From contig NZ_BCTX01000027.1 of NCBI RefSeq assembly GCF_001590985.1, forward strand, positions 1-60,829: a stretch of DNA of 60,829 bases. The letters are read 5' to 3'. A program made the position numbers and the translations under genes. This document shows, piece by piece, positions 42,856 through 50,510 of the stretch; the stretch's first letter is position 1, and every line of letters begins with the position of its first letter. A model generated the notes under the pieces. The model did no database searches. It was given only the letters and a program-made list of their open reading frames with translations, and was not told where the DNA came from. This stretch comes from Novosphingobium naphthalenivorans NBRC 102051. GTDB lineage: Bacteria; Pseudomonadota; Alphaproteobacteria; Sphingomonadales; Sphingomonadaceae.

Positions 42856-43299
42856 TCATTTGTGCCGGGAGCCACGCCCCCGCTCATCATCAGCGATGGC
42901 GTTAACCCATTTGCTTGTTCGATCTGCCCGGATTCCCCCAAAGAAACGGGACGCTTCCATTTCCGTAGCACCAAGGAGTTCCGCACAAGCAGCCGCTTTG
43001 CGCGCATATGCCTTTGTTGCACTGCCCCGCTCAGTTGCATGTCGCTCGAAAAAGTCGCCGATTGTTTCTGATGGGTTTTTCTTGGACAAGTCGCGCTGTA
43101 GCGCGATGTACAATGCGGAATCGATGTTAGAAAGGCGCCCCGGACCAAAGCTACCATCCCGAATTACATCGCCATAGGTGGCCAATAGGAACGTTTCTGG
43201 ATCACTTCCGGCACGCTTGCCTGGAAACGGCTCTCTCACATCCACCCTGGGGCGATTGAATTGCCACCGCAGTTCTCGCACCGCCGAGAGTGCATCCAA
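42856..43299 (-). CDS. Hypothetical protein, no clear start (possibly 5'-truncated)
   Basis: From 43431 to 42856 the frame is open and reads as protein throughout (DRDNTYFQKRFVEYLGERGL; SHLDAFLHSEVPELDAL; LLATYGDVIRDGSFGPGRLS). Between the stop codon at 43432-43434 and a TTG at 43299 there is no ATG, GTG or TTG. Either the TTG is used and 44 coding-like residues are lost, a rare ATC start is used, or the 5' end was removed. It lies just downstream of a tyrosine recombinase gene on the same strand. Family not recognised. Confidence 0.5.
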   Translation of the reverse strand: MDALSAVRELRWQFNRPRVDVREPFPGKRAGSDPETFLLATYGDVIRDGSFGPGRLSNIDSALYIALQRDLSKKNPSETIGDFFERHATERGSATKAYARKAAACAELLGATEMEASRFFGGIRADRTSKWVNAIADDERGRGSRHK

Positions 43300-43509
43300 C
43301 TCTGGTACTTCCGAGTGTAAAAATGCGTCAAGATGACTGATCGCGCGTGGGTCTGAGGCGGAAAGCCCGCGTTCACCTAAATACTCTACAAATCGCTTCT
43401 GAAAATATGTATTATCTCGATCGATAAATCCTCACATTGTTAAGAGATTTATATCATTTTCCAGAATTAATTATCGTTACAGTATTGTTAATTTTTATTT
43501 CAAGGCAGA

Positions 43510-44109
43510 TCATGAAAGGTTGCGGTAACTTTCTTGCCACATCCGTTTAGCCAACCGTCGCTCTTCTCCGCCACCAAACACCGTATAGACCCGCGTCGTT
43601 CGGGCGCGGGCGTGACCCATCCAGCGCTGCAATAGGCTTTCCGGCACCTGCACCTCGATAGCATGGATGCCGAACTGGTGGCGAAGGCCTCGCGGCGTCG
43701 CTTGCGGGCCGTCGATCCTCGCTCGCTCCATGATGTTTTTGATGATCCGCCATCCCGTTTGGCGGCAGAACGGAAATAGCCGATCATCCTGCCCGAGCGG
43801 TCGGGCGAGCGCGTTCAGTTCCCTGATGAGCCGCGTCGGCACCGGCACGGCGCGGTAGGAGAGTTTCCGACGCTTGAGCGTGCGGAAGATAATCCGGCGG
43901 TCGCTGACATCGAGCCGCCGTGGGTTCAGTTCCAGCACCTCAGAAATTCGGGCTCCCGTATAGAACAGCACCAGGCAGAAGAGCCGTTCTGGCGTGGCGG
44001 CCTTGTTGGCGGCGGCGAGGAAGCGCCGCGCCTCCTGTGTGTTGAGGTATTTCCGCTGCCCGTGAAGATCGAACAGATCGATGATGGTCGGTTCGTCATA
44101 GGCGGTCAT
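43510..44109 (-). CDS. Tyrosine recombinase (small, internal)
   Basis: This is a 199-residue site-specific recombinase with the full catalytic set: TGARISEVLEL (Arg), RTLKRRKLSYRAVP (Lys region), RGLRHQFGIHA (His-x-x-Arg box) and LLQRWMGHARARTTRVYTVF (His and nucleophilic Tyr). It lacks most of the N-terminal core-binding domain, like short integron- or plasmid-type resolvases. Start at 44109 (MTAYDEP) was chosen over 44124. It is a second recombinase besides the island integrase at 48616 and lies well inside the island, so it may belong to a nested unit. Confidence 0.88.
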   Translation of the reverse strand: MTAYDEPTIIDLFDLHGQRKYLNTQEARRFLAAANKAATPERLFCLVLFYTGARISEVLELNPRRLDVSDRRIIFRTLKRRKLSYRAVPVPTRLIRELNALARPLGQDDRLFPFCRQTGWRIIKNIMERARIDGPQATPRGLRHQFGIHAIEVQVPESLLQRWMGHARARTTRVYTVFGGGEERRLAKRMWQESYRNLS

Positions 44110-44341
44110 GGCCGCCTCCCGCACCGGGCAACAGTATGGGCAGGAATGTTACAACCCCCGAACGCAAAAAAGTAAGCGCCACAGCGGCTTTCCGCCCGAA
44201 CGGAAAGTGGAGAGAAATGGACGCGATGTAGGAGAGCAACCATGCCCAACAGTTTGATATGGCTGGGCATCCCCGGCAACAATTCTGCCCATTCGGTAAC
44301 ACCCCCTCATGGCTTTTTCCGGCGAGTGAGGGATTTTTGCC

Positions 44342-44524
44342 ATGGCGCATCTCTACGAAGTTCATGCCAATGATGGGCAGGCGTACAACGTCACCACGCC
44401 CCATCATCACGATGACCACGACGACCAGACCTTTCGGAAGCATCTGCTTGATGTCGTGAAGAGCACGATTTCCGGCGTCGCGGCGAATGCCATCAATCGC
44501 TATATTTACAAAGGGCGGCGCTGA
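44342..44524 (+). CDS. Small His/Asp-rich protein
   Basis: This is a 60-residue protein with a HHHDDHDD cluster near residue 21 and a helical C-terminal half (TFRKHLLDVVKSTISGVAAN) ending in Arg-rich residues. It starts 3-4 bases ahead of the next plus-strand gene's coupling point and 232 bases from the divergent recombinase. The His/Asp run could bind metal. No family recognised. Confidence 0.55.
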   Translation: MAHLYEVHANDGQAYNVTTPHHHDDHDDQTFRKHLLDVVKSTISGVAANAINRYIYKGRR

Positions 44525-44527
44525 GTC

Positions 44528-44878
44528 ATGCGTTGCTTGGCCTGCTTCGCAGTGGTCATGTTGGCCTTGCCAACGTTGGCTCTCGCTCAATCCACGCAGT
44601 TGAAAGAGCGGACTTACCGCTATGCCATTCGCTGCTACGTCGCAAATGCGGTCGCCTCGACTGATCCACGATACGGGGCGAAAGCGGAACATTTCCGCGC
44701 AATGAAGCAGAAGTCCCACGACACGGCTCTAACCCTTGGGCGGATGCTCGGTAAATCCGATGCGTCGATGGAAGAGGATTTCGCATCCAACGACACGATC
44801 CTACGGGGAGCGTTCCAGCGCGACGATTCCTTCTTTCAGAAGACACGACAGGATTGCGCCGAGATCAAGCTGATGTAG
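44528..44878 (+). CDS. Small exported protein
   Basis: This is a 116-residue protein with a clear signal peptide (MRCLACFAVVMLALPTLALA, cleavage after ALA). The mature part is helical and basic-acidic mixed (ERTYRYAIRCYVANAV; FRAMKQKSHDTALTLGRML), with Cys residues that could pair. Four bases after the previous stop, so the two form a small operon. Function unknown; periplasmic proteins of this size are frequent in mobile-element transfer regions. Confidence 0.65.
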   Translation: MRCLACFAVVMLALPTLALAQSTQLKERTYRYAIRCYVANAVASTDPRYGAKAEHFRAMKQKSHDTALTLGRMLGKSDASMEEDFASNDTILRGAFQRDDSFFQKTRQDCAEIKLM

Positions 44879-44892
44879 CCCAGATTGGCTGG

Positions 44893-45822
44893 TTAGATGG
44901 TGCGGGGAGTAGCCGTGCGCGCCATTGCGACGCCATGTTTTGGTGCGGCGTCGGGATCGACCGTGGCCTCGACAATTCCGGCGTTTTGAAGTGAGGCGAT
45001 CAAATTCCCCATCTCCTCGCGCTCATCAGAAGTGGCTGATTTGGCCGACTGCCCGACCCATTCCGCGCTCTTCTCGACAACCGCGATATCCTTTTCGCCG
45101 CCCACATACGCCTTCACCGCTTCCAGCGGATCGGGGTGGGCGGCAAACTGCGCATCGATCTCGGCGTCCGATAATCCTTTGGATTTGAGGATGCGGCGAA
45201 GATCCTCGCGCAGGCGGCGGTCGAATTCCTCGGTGGAGACGCCGTTCGCCTTGGCAGCATCGCGCAGCTTTTCGGTGCTGGCAACCAGTGCATCCCAGCG
45301 TGCCTTGAACTCGGGGCTGTCGCCCGCGCCATGGGCATAAGCATCGGCCATCTGGCCGATGGCTGCCCCGGATGCGTTGAGCTGGCCTTCGGCACCTTTG
45401 CCCTCCTGCTGGGAGATGTAGGCTTGGCGCTCTTCGGCGCGCTTGCGGTATTCGGTTTCGTCCTCGGCGGAGCCAAAATGCAGGTAGGGATCGAAGTCTT
45501 TCATCCCGGCCATCACGGCGTGCACCTGGGCACGGCTTTCTGCCATCGCACGATCCAGTAGGATTTCGGCAGGCTCTGCCGTGGTGGCTCCAGATTTCTG
45601 TTGCTCAGCGGTCGCTTTCCCGGCGGAAACCGCCGCCATGATTTCAGCACGCAAGGCTGGAAGGCTCGCGGCATCCGCCGTCGCGACCTGCCGCAATAAG
45701 GCGCTCAGCGCGGCCAGATTGGACTGGCCTTCCTGCAAGGCGGAGGCTGCGGCCGGGTTGCCTGCTAACTCGGCAATGACGCGTTCCAGCGCGAACTGCG
45801 CCCCGACCAGTTGGCCGAGCAA
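44893..45822 (-). CDS. Hypothetical helical protein, start uncertain
   Basis: This is a protein of at least 309 residues, largely alpha-helical and Ala/Glu-rich, with coiled-coil character in the first 130 residues (ELAGNPAAASALQEGQSNLA; YRKRAEERQAYISQQEGKG). DDPLASQRTELLGQLVG is coding-like sequence upstream of the TTG taken as start. The frame stays open to at least 45930, where only non-standard starts are seen. A 25-base box shared with another island gene lies at 45947-45971, just upstream. No family recognised. Confidence 0.6.
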   Translation of the reverse strand: MLGQLVGAQFALERVIAELAGNPAAASALQEGQSNLAALSALLRQVATADAASLPALRAEIMAAVSAGKATAEQQKSGATTAEPAEILLDRAMAESRAQVHAVMAGMKDFDPYLHFGSAEDETEYRKRAEERQAYISQQEGKGAEGQLNASGAAIGQMADAYAHGAGDSPEFKARWDALVASTEKLRDAAKANGVSTEEFDRRLREDLRRILKSKGLSDAEIDAQFAAHPDPLEAVKAYVGGEKDIAVVEKSAEWVGQSAKSATSDEREEMGNLIASLQNAGIVEATVDPDAAPKHGVAMARTATPRTI

Positions 45823-45946
45823 TTCGGTGCGCTGGCTAGCCAGCGGGTCATCCGGCGGTGCCGCATGACCGTGATAAACTGTCGGATTGGCCGCTATAGA
45901 GTACCTGCCTCGTGCGCGTGAACCTTCCGTCAGTATGGCGGAAAAC

Positions 45947-45971
45947 CGCTAAAATTTGGTTAATTTTTTCT
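45947..45971 (-). promoter_or_regulatory. 25-base shared upstream box, copy 1
   Basis: CGCTAAAATTTGGTTAATTT plus TTTCT. A second copy at 47366-47390 matches in 24 of 25 positions. Each copy lies 40-130 bases upstream of a minus-strand island gene (44893-45822 and 46749-47324). Conserved non-coding AT-rich sequence at the same relative place suggests a shared promoter or operator. Confidence 0.55.
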
Positions 45972-45981
45972 TACTGTTAGG

Positions 45982-46680
45982 TCAATGGCATGTCCCGTAA
46001 GCTCGGTCACCCCAAGCGCAACCGACGGAAGTGTCTGGCTTTGGCGTGGGCGGTGAAGAAGGTTGCGCCGAAGCTCTTCCTGCGGTGGGGTCAAATGACG
46101 AGCTGCCGCCGGAATTTTGACCGGATGCGCCGCTATTTCCACCATCAGAACTGCTGTTCGCAATCAAGGCTAGCGCAACTGCAGCTACTACAACACCGGC
46201 TATAACATTCGCGCGTTCGTTTGTGGTATTTGCGTCATATGGCGCGCGGCAATCCGAATCCCAGTACTCGATGCAAACCAGACGATTGTCGGTCAGTTTT
46301 GCTTCCACCCACCCTTTGCTGGAATAATTATAAGTGTAGTTAGCTCGAATGATCACCGTTCTTCCATCATTCGATTGCCAACGAATATAGGAGTCCCGCA
46401 CGCTGCCAAGCACATATTCGTTCATCCACCAGTGCTTTGAGTCAGCTCTGATGATTGAATCCAGCGCAGCATTCATATTCGTCTGACGCTCTATTTTCTC
46501 ATTTTCTTGCTGCATTTGCGCGACGAGCACAGAATACGCTGATGACTGCTCAACAGACACAACCGGCGGCGGTGGAGCAATCGATACGGGTGGTGGAGGT
46601 GAGTATGTTGGCGTCTGCGCTGTGACTGGCGCACTCATACAAACCGACATCAACAGCATGAGAAATTTTGAATTTCGCAC
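45982..46680 (-). CDS. Exported/membrane protein of unknown function
   Basis: This is a 232-residue protein with a signal peptide (FLMLLMSVCMSAPVTAQ) followed by a Pro-rich linker (YSPPPPVSIAPPPP). A globular domain of about 110 residues with Trp/Tyr-rich strands (KHWWMNEYVLGSVRDSYIRW; YTYNYSSKGWVEAKLTDNRL) follows, then a membrane helix (VIAGVVVAAVALALIA). A Gly/Ser-rich tail ends with two Cys. Likely anchored in the envelope with the tail across the membrane. Family not recognised. Confidence 0.65.
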   Translation of the reverse strand: MRNSKFLMLLMSVCMSAPVTAQTPTYSPPPPVSIAPPPPVVSVEQSSAYSVLVAQMQQENEKIERQTNMNAALDSIIRADSKHWWMNEYVLGSVRDSYIRWQSNDGRTVIIRANYTYNYSSKGWVEAKLTDNRLVCIEYWDSDCRAPYDANTTNERANVIAGVVVAAVALALIANSSSDGGNSGASGQNSGGSSSFDPTAGRASAQPSSPPTPKPDTSVGCAWGDRAYGTCH

Positions 46681-46748
46681 CAGCCCTACCCCTGCGCACC
46701 AGAGTCGTCAGAAGATTTTAGCCCTTTGGCTTCGATCTTGAAGCTCGA

Positions 46749-47324
46749 TTATCGGTTAAAAGATGGAAATGTCGCAGTTTTGCTTTGATCGGATTTCATG
46801 ACAGGGCAGTCGCTGGGTTTGAAAAATGATAATGATTCAATGCGTTCTTCGACCGATAAGGCAGGATCAATACTTGTTCCGCTGGCAAGCTCTGCAATAG
46901 CACTTTGCCAATCGCCTGTCAGGCAAACGCCAATTCGATCCGCAGTAAGTTCTTCGTTTTGTTGATCTGTTTTGTCAGCACGAACCGTTGACTGAAGTTC
47001 CGGGTACCGACGAATTAGCTCGTGCCCAAATTCGTGCCCCAAAGTGCCCTGCACCTCTTCCAAAGTACCGGAATTGATTACACGTATTCCAATACCGATG
47101 ACTTTGCGGCTGAAATCCGTACCGGCGCCGCCAAAATTATCACCCAAAATCACTAGGTGATATTCGTCCGCATTGGCTTTGTGCGCCAACTCCCGGAAGG
47201 CTCGATCCAGTTCTGGAAATGTCTCGGGTGTCACTGGGTACTCGACCGGCCCATTCGGCTGCCTGTTTGCTTTTGGCGGGCTGGCTGGTCGCAGTCTTGG
47301 ATCGCTGTTGGTGAATTCATCCAT
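46749..47324 (-). CDS. Small HExxH metalloprotease-like protein
   Basis: This is a 191-residue protein. GTLGHEFGHELIRRYPEL near residue 95 is a zincin HExxH helix, and EELTADRIG about 30 residues later supplies the third (Glu) ligand and Asp, as in M48-type peptidases. No membrane segment or signal peptide is visible, unlike typical M48 proteins, so it is a soluble stand-alone domain. It carries the 25-base box upstream (47366-47390). The substrate is unknown; possible roles range from regulator cleavage to toxin activity. Confidence 0.72.
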   Translation of the reverse strand: MDEFTNSDPRLRPASPPKANRQPNGPVEYPVTPETFPELDRAFRELAHKANADEYHLVILGDNFGGAGTDFSRKVIGIGIRVINSGTLEEVQGTLGHEFGHELIRRYPELQSTVRADKTDQQNEELTADRIGVCLTGDWQSAIAELASGTSIDPALSVEERIESLSFFKPSDCPVMKSDQSKTATFPSFNR

Positions 47325-47365
47325 ACATTTGGCGCAAGTGAACTAGAACTAGCATTGCATGGAAA

Positions 47366-47390
47366 CGCTAAAACTTGGTTAATTTTTTCT
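47366..47390 (-). promoter_or_regulatory. 25-base shared upstream box, copy 2
   Basis: CGCTAAAACTTGGTTAATTT plus TTTCT, one base different from the copy at 45947-45971. It lies 42 bases upstream of the start of the metalloprotease-like gene. Confidence 0.55.
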
Positions 47391-47649
47391 AACAATGCGA
47401 ATACGACGGATCATGGACACCAGATGGTGGCTCCGGCGGCATGTGGAGAGTTCTCCCGGCTCCTCGCGGGGATGGCGCTGTTCGGGCAATCTGGCCGTTG
47501 TGCTCTGTGCCGGACAAGGCTCCTCGCTTCCTGCGTGCAGCAGCGGCCCGCCAAGGCGGCAAATGGCCTGTGTCCGGCGCATGGGAGGCAACGGCGGTGA
47601 AGCCCTCTCGCCAGCGCAATTCCGCGCGGGCAGCACGAGGGAGAAACCC

Positions 47650-47742
47650 ATGACCAGCCTTGAAATCATCCTGCTGACCAACGCCGCAACGAAGCTGATT
47701 GCCGCGTTGGAGCGGTTGGTTCGCGCTATCCGCCAGCCCTGA
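47650..47742 (+). CDS. Very small open frame, doubtful
   Basis: A 30-residue frame (TSLEIILLTNAATKLIAALER) that would make one amphipathic helix. It has only a weak GAGAAA ribosome site. The surrounding 440 bases (47325-47768) hold no other convincing gene besides the shared box at 47366. Confidence 0.25.
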   Translation: MTSLEIILLTNAATKLIAALERLVRAIRQP

Positions 47743-47768
47743 GGCTGGCGGTGGTAGCGGAAGCGGCC

Positions 47769-47984
47769 CTAGTGAGCCTGTTCTTCCGTGTGACGCTCTG
47801 TGATGGCACGCATCACGATGCGGCCTTGAAGTGGGACTGCTTCGCAGGCGAGTGAAAAGCCCTGACCGTCCTTGTTCGGCCAGGCTGCACCGATCTCGCG
47901 CCAGCTTGCGGATTTGCCGTTGCCGGTGACGAGAAAGAGGCGGTGGGTCGGTTTTGCGCCGGATGTTTGTGCGTTGGTGGTCAT
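47769..47984 (-). CDS. Small conserved-looking protein
   Basis: This is a 71-residue protein (TNAQTSGAKPTHRLFLVTGNGKSASWREIGAAWPNKDG ... in part), beta-rich, with a WREIGAAW segment. It has a strong AAAGGAG ribosome site 7 bases before the ATG, which supports it. Proteins of this form, about 70 residues with a hydrophobic first strand and a WxxIGAAWPN box, are common small plasmid/ICE genes of sphingomonads and rhizobia (from memory). Function unknown. Confidence 0.7.
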   Translation of the reverse strand: MTTNAQTSGAKPTHRLFLVTGNGKSASWREIGAAWPNKDGQGFSLACEAVPLQGRIVMRAITERHTEEQAH

Positions 47985-48446
47985 GATCTGCTCCTTTGGG
48001 TTCGCCGCAAGCCCATCTTGCGGCTTCGATAGGAAGCAAATCAGCGCGGGCTACCCGAGCCGGTGGTCATACCCCGCCTGCGCCCGAAGGGAGCGGAGCT
48101 GCACAACCCCGCACTTGTTGCGGAGGCGGAAGCGAGCTGGGTTGAACGGCGGCGGGCACGTGCGAAACGCGGACGCATGAGAAGCCGGGAAGAAGGGAAT
48201 GTGGTTGAAAGGCGGCAGGAGAAAGCGATTGCCTTACGTCAAGCAAACACAGGCGTTTCCCGCTCCAATAGCTGAAAAATACCAATAGGCGATGTTGGTG
48301 GCGATGGCCGTTCCCCGTCCGGTACACTGGTGCCACCGGCTGGCTCGTTCGATCCAGCCTTCGCGAAGTTCGCCGATCACGTTCATGCTGCGGCGGCGAT
48401 GCGTTTACACGAGCAGTTCTGCCTGCTTCATCGCATCGAAAGGAAG
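47985..48446. other. Gap between small gene and island tRNA
   Basis: About 460 bases. A GTG frame on the plus strand (48063-48275, 70 residues, Arg/Glu-rich) is possible but has no ribosome site and an implausible composition. No repeats or promoters stand out. The right end leads straight into the tRNA-Leu gene. Confidence 0.35.
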
Positions 48447-48531
48447 TGGTGCCCCTGGCCCGACTCGAACGGGCACATCCGAAGATACCGCATTTTGAGT
48501 GCGGCGCGTCTACCAATTCCACCACAGGGGC
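48447..48531 (-). tRNA. tRNA-Leu (anticodon CAA), island-borne
   Basis: An 85-base tRNA with acceptor GCCCCTG/CAGGGGC, a D-arm with GGTAGA, anticodon stem CCGCA-CTCAAAA-TGCGG (anticodon CAA), a long variable arm (TATCTTCGGATG), T-arm GCCCG-TTCGAGT-CGGGC, A and an encoded CCA. All stems pair. The last 30 bases are identical to the host tRNA-Leu 3' half at 24646-24675, but the anticodon stem and variable arm differ. It lies 85 bases downstream of the integrase gene and replaces the tRNA broken by the insertion. Confidence 0.95.
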
Positions 48532-48615
48532 GCGGGGATGCCATCTAGCTTCGGCAACGTGTCTTGCCAAGCGGCATTGCAGCCCTTCTCAACTACGAAA
48601 AGGCAAAAGCTGCAA

Positions 48616-49773
48616 TCATTTTCTGCGACGCCGCACATTGATGGCGCCTGCATCAAGCATGTTCTTGATATGGGAGGCATAGAATTTTTCGATCATCTCG
48701 ACGCTAGTTCGGCAGTTTTTCGCGATCTGGTAGATGTCCGCGCCCTCCATCAACCGCATGGAAATATAGGTGTGTCGAAGGCTGTATGAGCTACGTGGAT
48801 TGCCCTCGCGGTCATGCTTTAACCCCTGCTCAGCAAGGATAGCGTTGAGGAGTTCACGCTGAACCTTCGGAAACACCAGATCAGTGGCTTCCAGTTTGTG
48901 CCGCTTCACCATGCGCTGGAAGGGTAGCACCGCGCCGTTCATGGTCTTGCAATAGCCAACGCCTCGCTTGCCGCGCACGGCGATATGCAGAATGCGCTCT
49001 TTTTTCGGACCATCGGTCACAACTTCAACGTCCCGCACTTCAATGCGCCGCGCTTCGTCCGGGCGCAGGCCGGAATTGGCCATGAAAAGCACGTAGTCGT
49101 GCAAATCCTCGCATTCGCTGCGCCAGCGCTCCTTCTTTGGTTTTTCCGCCCGCTCGCCCGTGGCCGTGTAGAGCTTCTTGTATTCTTCAGGAGAAAACCA
49201 CGCGCGGTGCTTGACCTTGCCTGACGTCTTATAGGGCGCGGAAAGATCAGGGATGAATTCCAGCCACCCGTGACGGTTGGCCGTTTTCAGCACGTGGCGG
49301 AGGGTAATGATCTCATGGTGAAGTGTCGAACGAGCGGGGCGCTTCGGATTGCCTTCTTTGTCCAGTCGGGAAGTCATCCGATGGACACGATATTCCTGAA
49401 CCAGACCGGGCGTGACCTCACTGACGACTTTATCGCCTAAGAACGGCAGGAGATGCACGCGCAGATTCATGCCGTGGCTTTTGACGTAGGACGGGCTGCG
49501 CTCCCCTTGCGTAATGACTTCGTACTCGGCCAGGAACTGCTCGGCTGCTTTCCGAAATGTGACGCCCTCCTTGAGGTCGCCTGAGCGGTACTTGCCCATC
49601 AGTCCAAGATACCAGTCGCACGCGACATCCTTGGCGCGCGCCAAGCTCTCTTCTTTGGTCGTGGTACGACGCTGCTTTCCGGCAATGGAACATGAGCACT
49701 GCCAATGCGGACTACCGTTCCGCATATAGAGCTGAACCTTCCCATCCATCAGCTTGTGCCGCGCAGCTTCCAT
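48616..49773 (-). CDS. Tyrosine integrase of the island
   Basis: This is a 385-residue tyrosine recombinase. An N-terminal arm-binding region (VQLYMRNGSPHWQCSCSIAG) and a SAM-like core-binding domain (FRKAAEQFLAEYEVI) are followed by the catalytic domain: NSGLRPDEARRIEV (Arg), YSLRHTYISMR (His-x-x-Arg as RHTY type) and NCRTSVEMIEKFYASH (Tyr). It sits 118 bases inside the right end of the island and is presumed to recognise the CGACTCAAAA core. Full length and apparently intact. Confidence 0.93.
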   Translation of the reverse strand: MEAARHKLMDGKVQLYMRNGSPHWQCSCSIAGKQRRTTTKEESLARAKDVACDWYLGLMGKYRSGDLKEGVTFRKAAEQFLAEYEVITQGERSPSYVKSHGMNLRVHLLPFLGDKVVSEVTPGLVQEYRVHRMTSRLDKEGNPKRPARSTLHHEIITLRHVLKTANRHGWLEFIPDLSAPYKTSGKVKHRAWFSPEEYKKLYTATGERAEKPKKERWRSECEDLHDYVLFMANSGLRPDEARRIEVRDVEVVTDGPKKERILHIAVRGKRGVGYCKTMNGAVLPFQRMVKRHKLEATDLVFPKVQRELLNAILAEQGLKHDREGNPRSSYSLRHTYISMRLMEGADIYQIAKNCRTSVEMIEKFYASHIKNMLDAGAINVRRRRK

Positions 49774-49870
49774 AGCGCCCTCCGACTGTGTGTTTTTGTG
49801 CTAGCTATGCGCTAGCCCCAACACCTCGAAGAATCCTATTATTTCACTGTTTTTGCAACGTTTTTATTCG

Positions 49871-49892
49871 AGCGCTTTCTGTATAAAGCGCT
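49871..49892. repeat. Perfect hairpin touching the right attachment core
   Basis: AGCGCTTT and AAAGCGCT are 8-base inverted arms around CTGTAT. The right arm ends on the first base of the attachment core. Such a palindrome directly beside a crossover site could bind the integrase or a directionality factor. It is not followed by a T-run. Confidence 0.65.
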
Positions 49893-49929
49893 TTTGAGTC
49901 GTTCGCGTCTACCATTCCGCCACAGGGGC
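49892..49929 (-). pseudogene. 5' half of the host tRNA-Leu(CAA), right island junction
   Basis: Minus-strand reading gives GCCCCTG (acceptor), the D-arm with GGTAGA, AACGA (5' anticodon stem) and CTCAAAA (anticodon loop, CAA), then breaks into island DNA. Joined to 24646-24701 through the shared CGACTCAAAA, it rebuilds a tRNA-Leu whose acceptor, anticodon and T stems all pair. Confidence 0.9.
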
Positions 49930-50032
49930 ACGGAAATCCGGCGGCCCGCTTAGCCGCGCAGTCTCCGGCATTCAAGAGGCCAGCGTGCAGACCATGTAAT
50001 TGTTGCGGAAAGCGCGGCGGGATCGCACGAAT

Positions 50033-50392
50033 TCAGAACGTCCAGTCCATCGCCACATGCAGCAGCTTCGACTTCATCGCGCCCTTGCGCGAACCATAAG
50101 TGCCGACTTCGAACCGCGGGCCGCCCTCGACCGGCTGGTATTGCCAGCGGATCTTCACTTTCTCGCGCCGGGGTTCTTCCTCATCGGCCGAGACTTTCTG
50201 CCACGCGGTATCCATGGCTCCGGTCACGGAAGGCCGTGCGGCCGCGCCGAGATCGAAGACCGGAAGCGGTCCGGCGGCCGGCGCCAGCGCCGCGACGACG
50301 GCCCCGGCAGGCCCTGCCTGAGCCTGTGCCGCACCCGGCCCAAACGCAGCGCAAAGCGCCGCAGCGGTGAATACCCAGCCCCTGTGTCCCAT
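50033..50392 (-). CDS. Small exported protein
   Basis: This is a 119-residue protein with a signal peptide (WVFTAAALCAAFGPGAAQA). The mature part has a Pro/Ala linker and then a domain with KVKIRWQYQPVEGGPRFEVG and a final strand HVAMDWTF, which looks beta-rich. First core gene to the right of the island. Family not recognised. Confidence 0.65.
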   Translation of the reverse strand: MGHRGWVFTAAALCAAFGPGAAQAQAGPAGAVVAALAPAAGPLPVFDLGAAARPSVTGAMDTAWQKVSADEEEPRREKVKIRWQYQPVEGGPRFEVGTYGSRKGAMKSKLLHVAMDWTF

Positions 50393-50510
50393 GCCCGCCG
50401 CCCTTCGGCACGAACCGGGAAACTACCGCGTCAATTGCGTTGCACTTCAAAGACAGATCGCGTGCACGCGGCGAAACGCCCCGTGCGTACGATAAACGGA
50501 GGAAAGCCCC

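Larger units (their letters stand above)
24692..49901. mobile_element. 25.2-kb island integrated in the anticodon loop of tRNA-Leu(CAA)
   Basis: The direct repeat TTTTGAGTCG (plus strand) occurs at 24692-24701 and 49892-49901, exactly 25,200 bases apart. It marks the two ends of an element inserted in a minus-strand tRNA-Leu. A tyrosine recombinase (48616-49773) lies just inside the right end. The interior has a relaxase, a coupling-type ATPase, ArdA and defence-like genes but no recognisable type IV secretion channel. It is best described as an integrative mobilizable element. A complete tRNA-Leu(CAA) is carried at 48447-48531. Confidence 0.88.
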
